DNA of 24,330 nucleotides. Origin: Bacilli bacterium (lineage in GTDB: Bacteria > Bacillota_I > Bacilli_A > RFN20 > CAG-826). Position numbers and translations under genes: made by a program. Of the stretch, positions 23,896-24,330 are shown piece by piece; positions within the stretch are counted from its first letter, which is position 1, and the number at the start of each line of letters is the position of its first letter. The stretch spans positions 1-24,330 of the forward strand of contig JAILRR010000050.1 in assembly GCA_024698065.1 (NCBI GenBank), in the 5' to 3' direction. Below the pieces are notes generated by a model. The model worked only from the letters and a program-made list of their open reading frames with translations, was not told the DNA's origin and searched no databases.

Positions 23896-23986
23896 GGAGA
23901 AGTACCCAAGCGGCTGAAGGGGTTAGTCTCGAAAACTGATAGTGGGCGCAAGTCCAGCGAGGGTTCAAATCCCTCCTTCTCCGCCA
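23896..23986 (+). tRNA. tRNA-Ser (anticodon CGA)
   Basis: A class II tRNA with a long variable arm. The acceptor GGAGAAG (23896-23902) pairs with CTTCTCC (23976-23982), the discriminator is G and CCA is encoded (23984-23986). The anticodon stem TTAGT/ACTGA holds the loop CTCGAAA, anticodon CGA, which reads UCG serine codons. The T-arm has GTTCAAATC. It has its own promoter and terminator. Confidence 0.96.
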
Positions 23987-23999
23987 ATAAGCAAAAATG

Positions 24000-24028
24000 G
24001 GGCACACGTGAAAATGCGTGCCCTTTTT
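24000..24028. terminator. Terminator after tRNA-Ser(CGA)
   Basis: The arms GGGCAC (24000-24005) and GTGCCC (24018-24023) are followed by TTTTTCTTTT on the plus strand. On the minus strand the hairpin is followed by CATTTTTGC, so it may also end the csoR-like gene. Confidence 0.8.
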
Positions 24029-24084
24029 CTTTTCATGTTTTCGCTTCTAACAATGTGATTTGTATCGTTGAAATGATAGTAAGT

Positions 24085-24330
24085 CTACTCACCCATTCTA
24101 TGAAGAAGAGCGCCGACCTCGCTTAATTTCTCGTCTAACTCACTCTCGCAGCAGGCATCATGGACGCAGTGCTTGATGTGGCCAAGAAGGACGATTTCAT
24201 TAGCCTTCTTAAGAACGGCAATCGCCGCCATAAGCTGGTTTGAGATATCGATGCAATACGCGTCTTCTTCAACCATCTTCTGAATGCCTTCGATTTGGCC
24301 TTTGGCGATTGAAAGCTGTCTTTTAACTTT
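24085..24330 (-). CDS. CsoR/RcnR-family metal-sensing repressor (partial, 5' end outside window)
   Basis: The frame stays open to the window edge, so only the last 81 residues are visible; the internal ATG at 24276 is not the start. The residues K-V-K-R-Q-L-S-I-A-K-G-Q-I-E-G-I-Q-K-M are helix 1 of the all-helical CsoR fold. The metal-site pattern of the copper-type members is present: Cys in Y-C-I-D-I, then His and Cys in G-H-I-K-H-C. Extra Cys pairs occur near the end (D-A-C-C-E-S). Family members bind operator DNA as tetramers and release it on Cu(I), Ni/Co or sulfur-species binding. The regulated gene is not in the window; it is often a copper ATPase or chaperone nearby. Confidence 0.88.
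   Translation of the reverse strand, partial: KVKRQLSIAKGQIEGIQKMVEEDAYCIDISNQLMAAIAVLKKANEIVLLGHIKHCVHDACCESELDEKLSEVGALLHRMGE

Noticed and set aside
23881..24126. An 81-codon plus-strand frame.
   Set aside because: It runs through tRNA-Ser(CGA) and its terminator.
1..24330. CRISPR arrays, insertion sequences, integrases, rRNA or T-box leaders.
   Set aside because: No regularly spaced repeats, transposase-like frames, rRNA segments or T-box motif upstream of the proS operon were seen on either strand.

Overview
The window looks like a chromosome segment from an uncultured, fermentative Bacilli-type Firmicute, probably from an animal gut or rumen. I infer this from four things: a short eukaryote/archaeon-type prolyl-tRNA synthetase, membrane-anchored GH3 glycosidases in inverted domain order, a CsoR-type repressor, and many U-tailed bidirectional terminators. 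TGA is used as a stop (for example in the ATGA overlap at 3271-3274), so this is the standard bacterial code and not the Mycoplasma code. No insertion sequence, integrase, CRISPR array or rRNA is visible.

Layout. At 1-1764 lie the tail of a membrane acyltransferase-like gene, a Nudix hydrolase and a spermidine-synthase-fold methyltransferase-like gene; the last two are divergent. At 1783-4344 is a minus-strand operon running GT2-GtrA glycosyltransferase, phosphodiester glycosidase-like protein, four-helix membrane protein. At 4508-11982 is a minus-strand glycan-use cluster: a 1149-aa GH3 enzyme, a lipoprotein with an InlB-type repeat and a carbohydrate-binding-like domain, and a 978-aa GH3 enzyme. 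A structured leader and a good cre (CcpA) box precede it. Next come tRNA-Ser(GCT) at 12356-12446, a lipoprotein and a hypothetical protein on the minus strand, and a hypothetical gene on the plus strand. At 14589-20426 is one very large gene with a transglutaminase-like, DUF4011, superfamily 1 helicase, Vsr/DUF559-like nuclease and DUF3320 architecture, which matches the single-gene Hhe phage-defence type as I recall it. After that are proS, a membrane protein with degenerate GGDEF and EAL domains sharing the proS transcript, tRNA-Ser(CGA), and the 3' part of a csoR-like gene cut by the window edge.

How the genes may work together. The GH3 enzymes and the carbohydrate-binding lipoprotein look like a cell-surface unit for beta-glucoside or oligosaccharide breakdown under carbon catabolite control. 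The GT2-GtrA and phosphodiester glycosidase genes suggest modification of a surface glycan or lipid carrier. The helicase gene sits behind the proS terminator with its own promoter.

Most notable points: (i) the Hhe-like protein appears to have lost the catalytic Glu of its C-terminal nuclease; (ii) four genes carry a TANAAT box 6-7 nt before the start codon and lack a good ribosome binding site (one has an alternative downstream start behind a weak one), which suggests leaderless mRNAs; (iii) a GGDEF-EAL protein with both signature motifs broken is joined to proS, with a perfect 15-bp palindrome just upstream. All calls come from reading the sequence without database searches.
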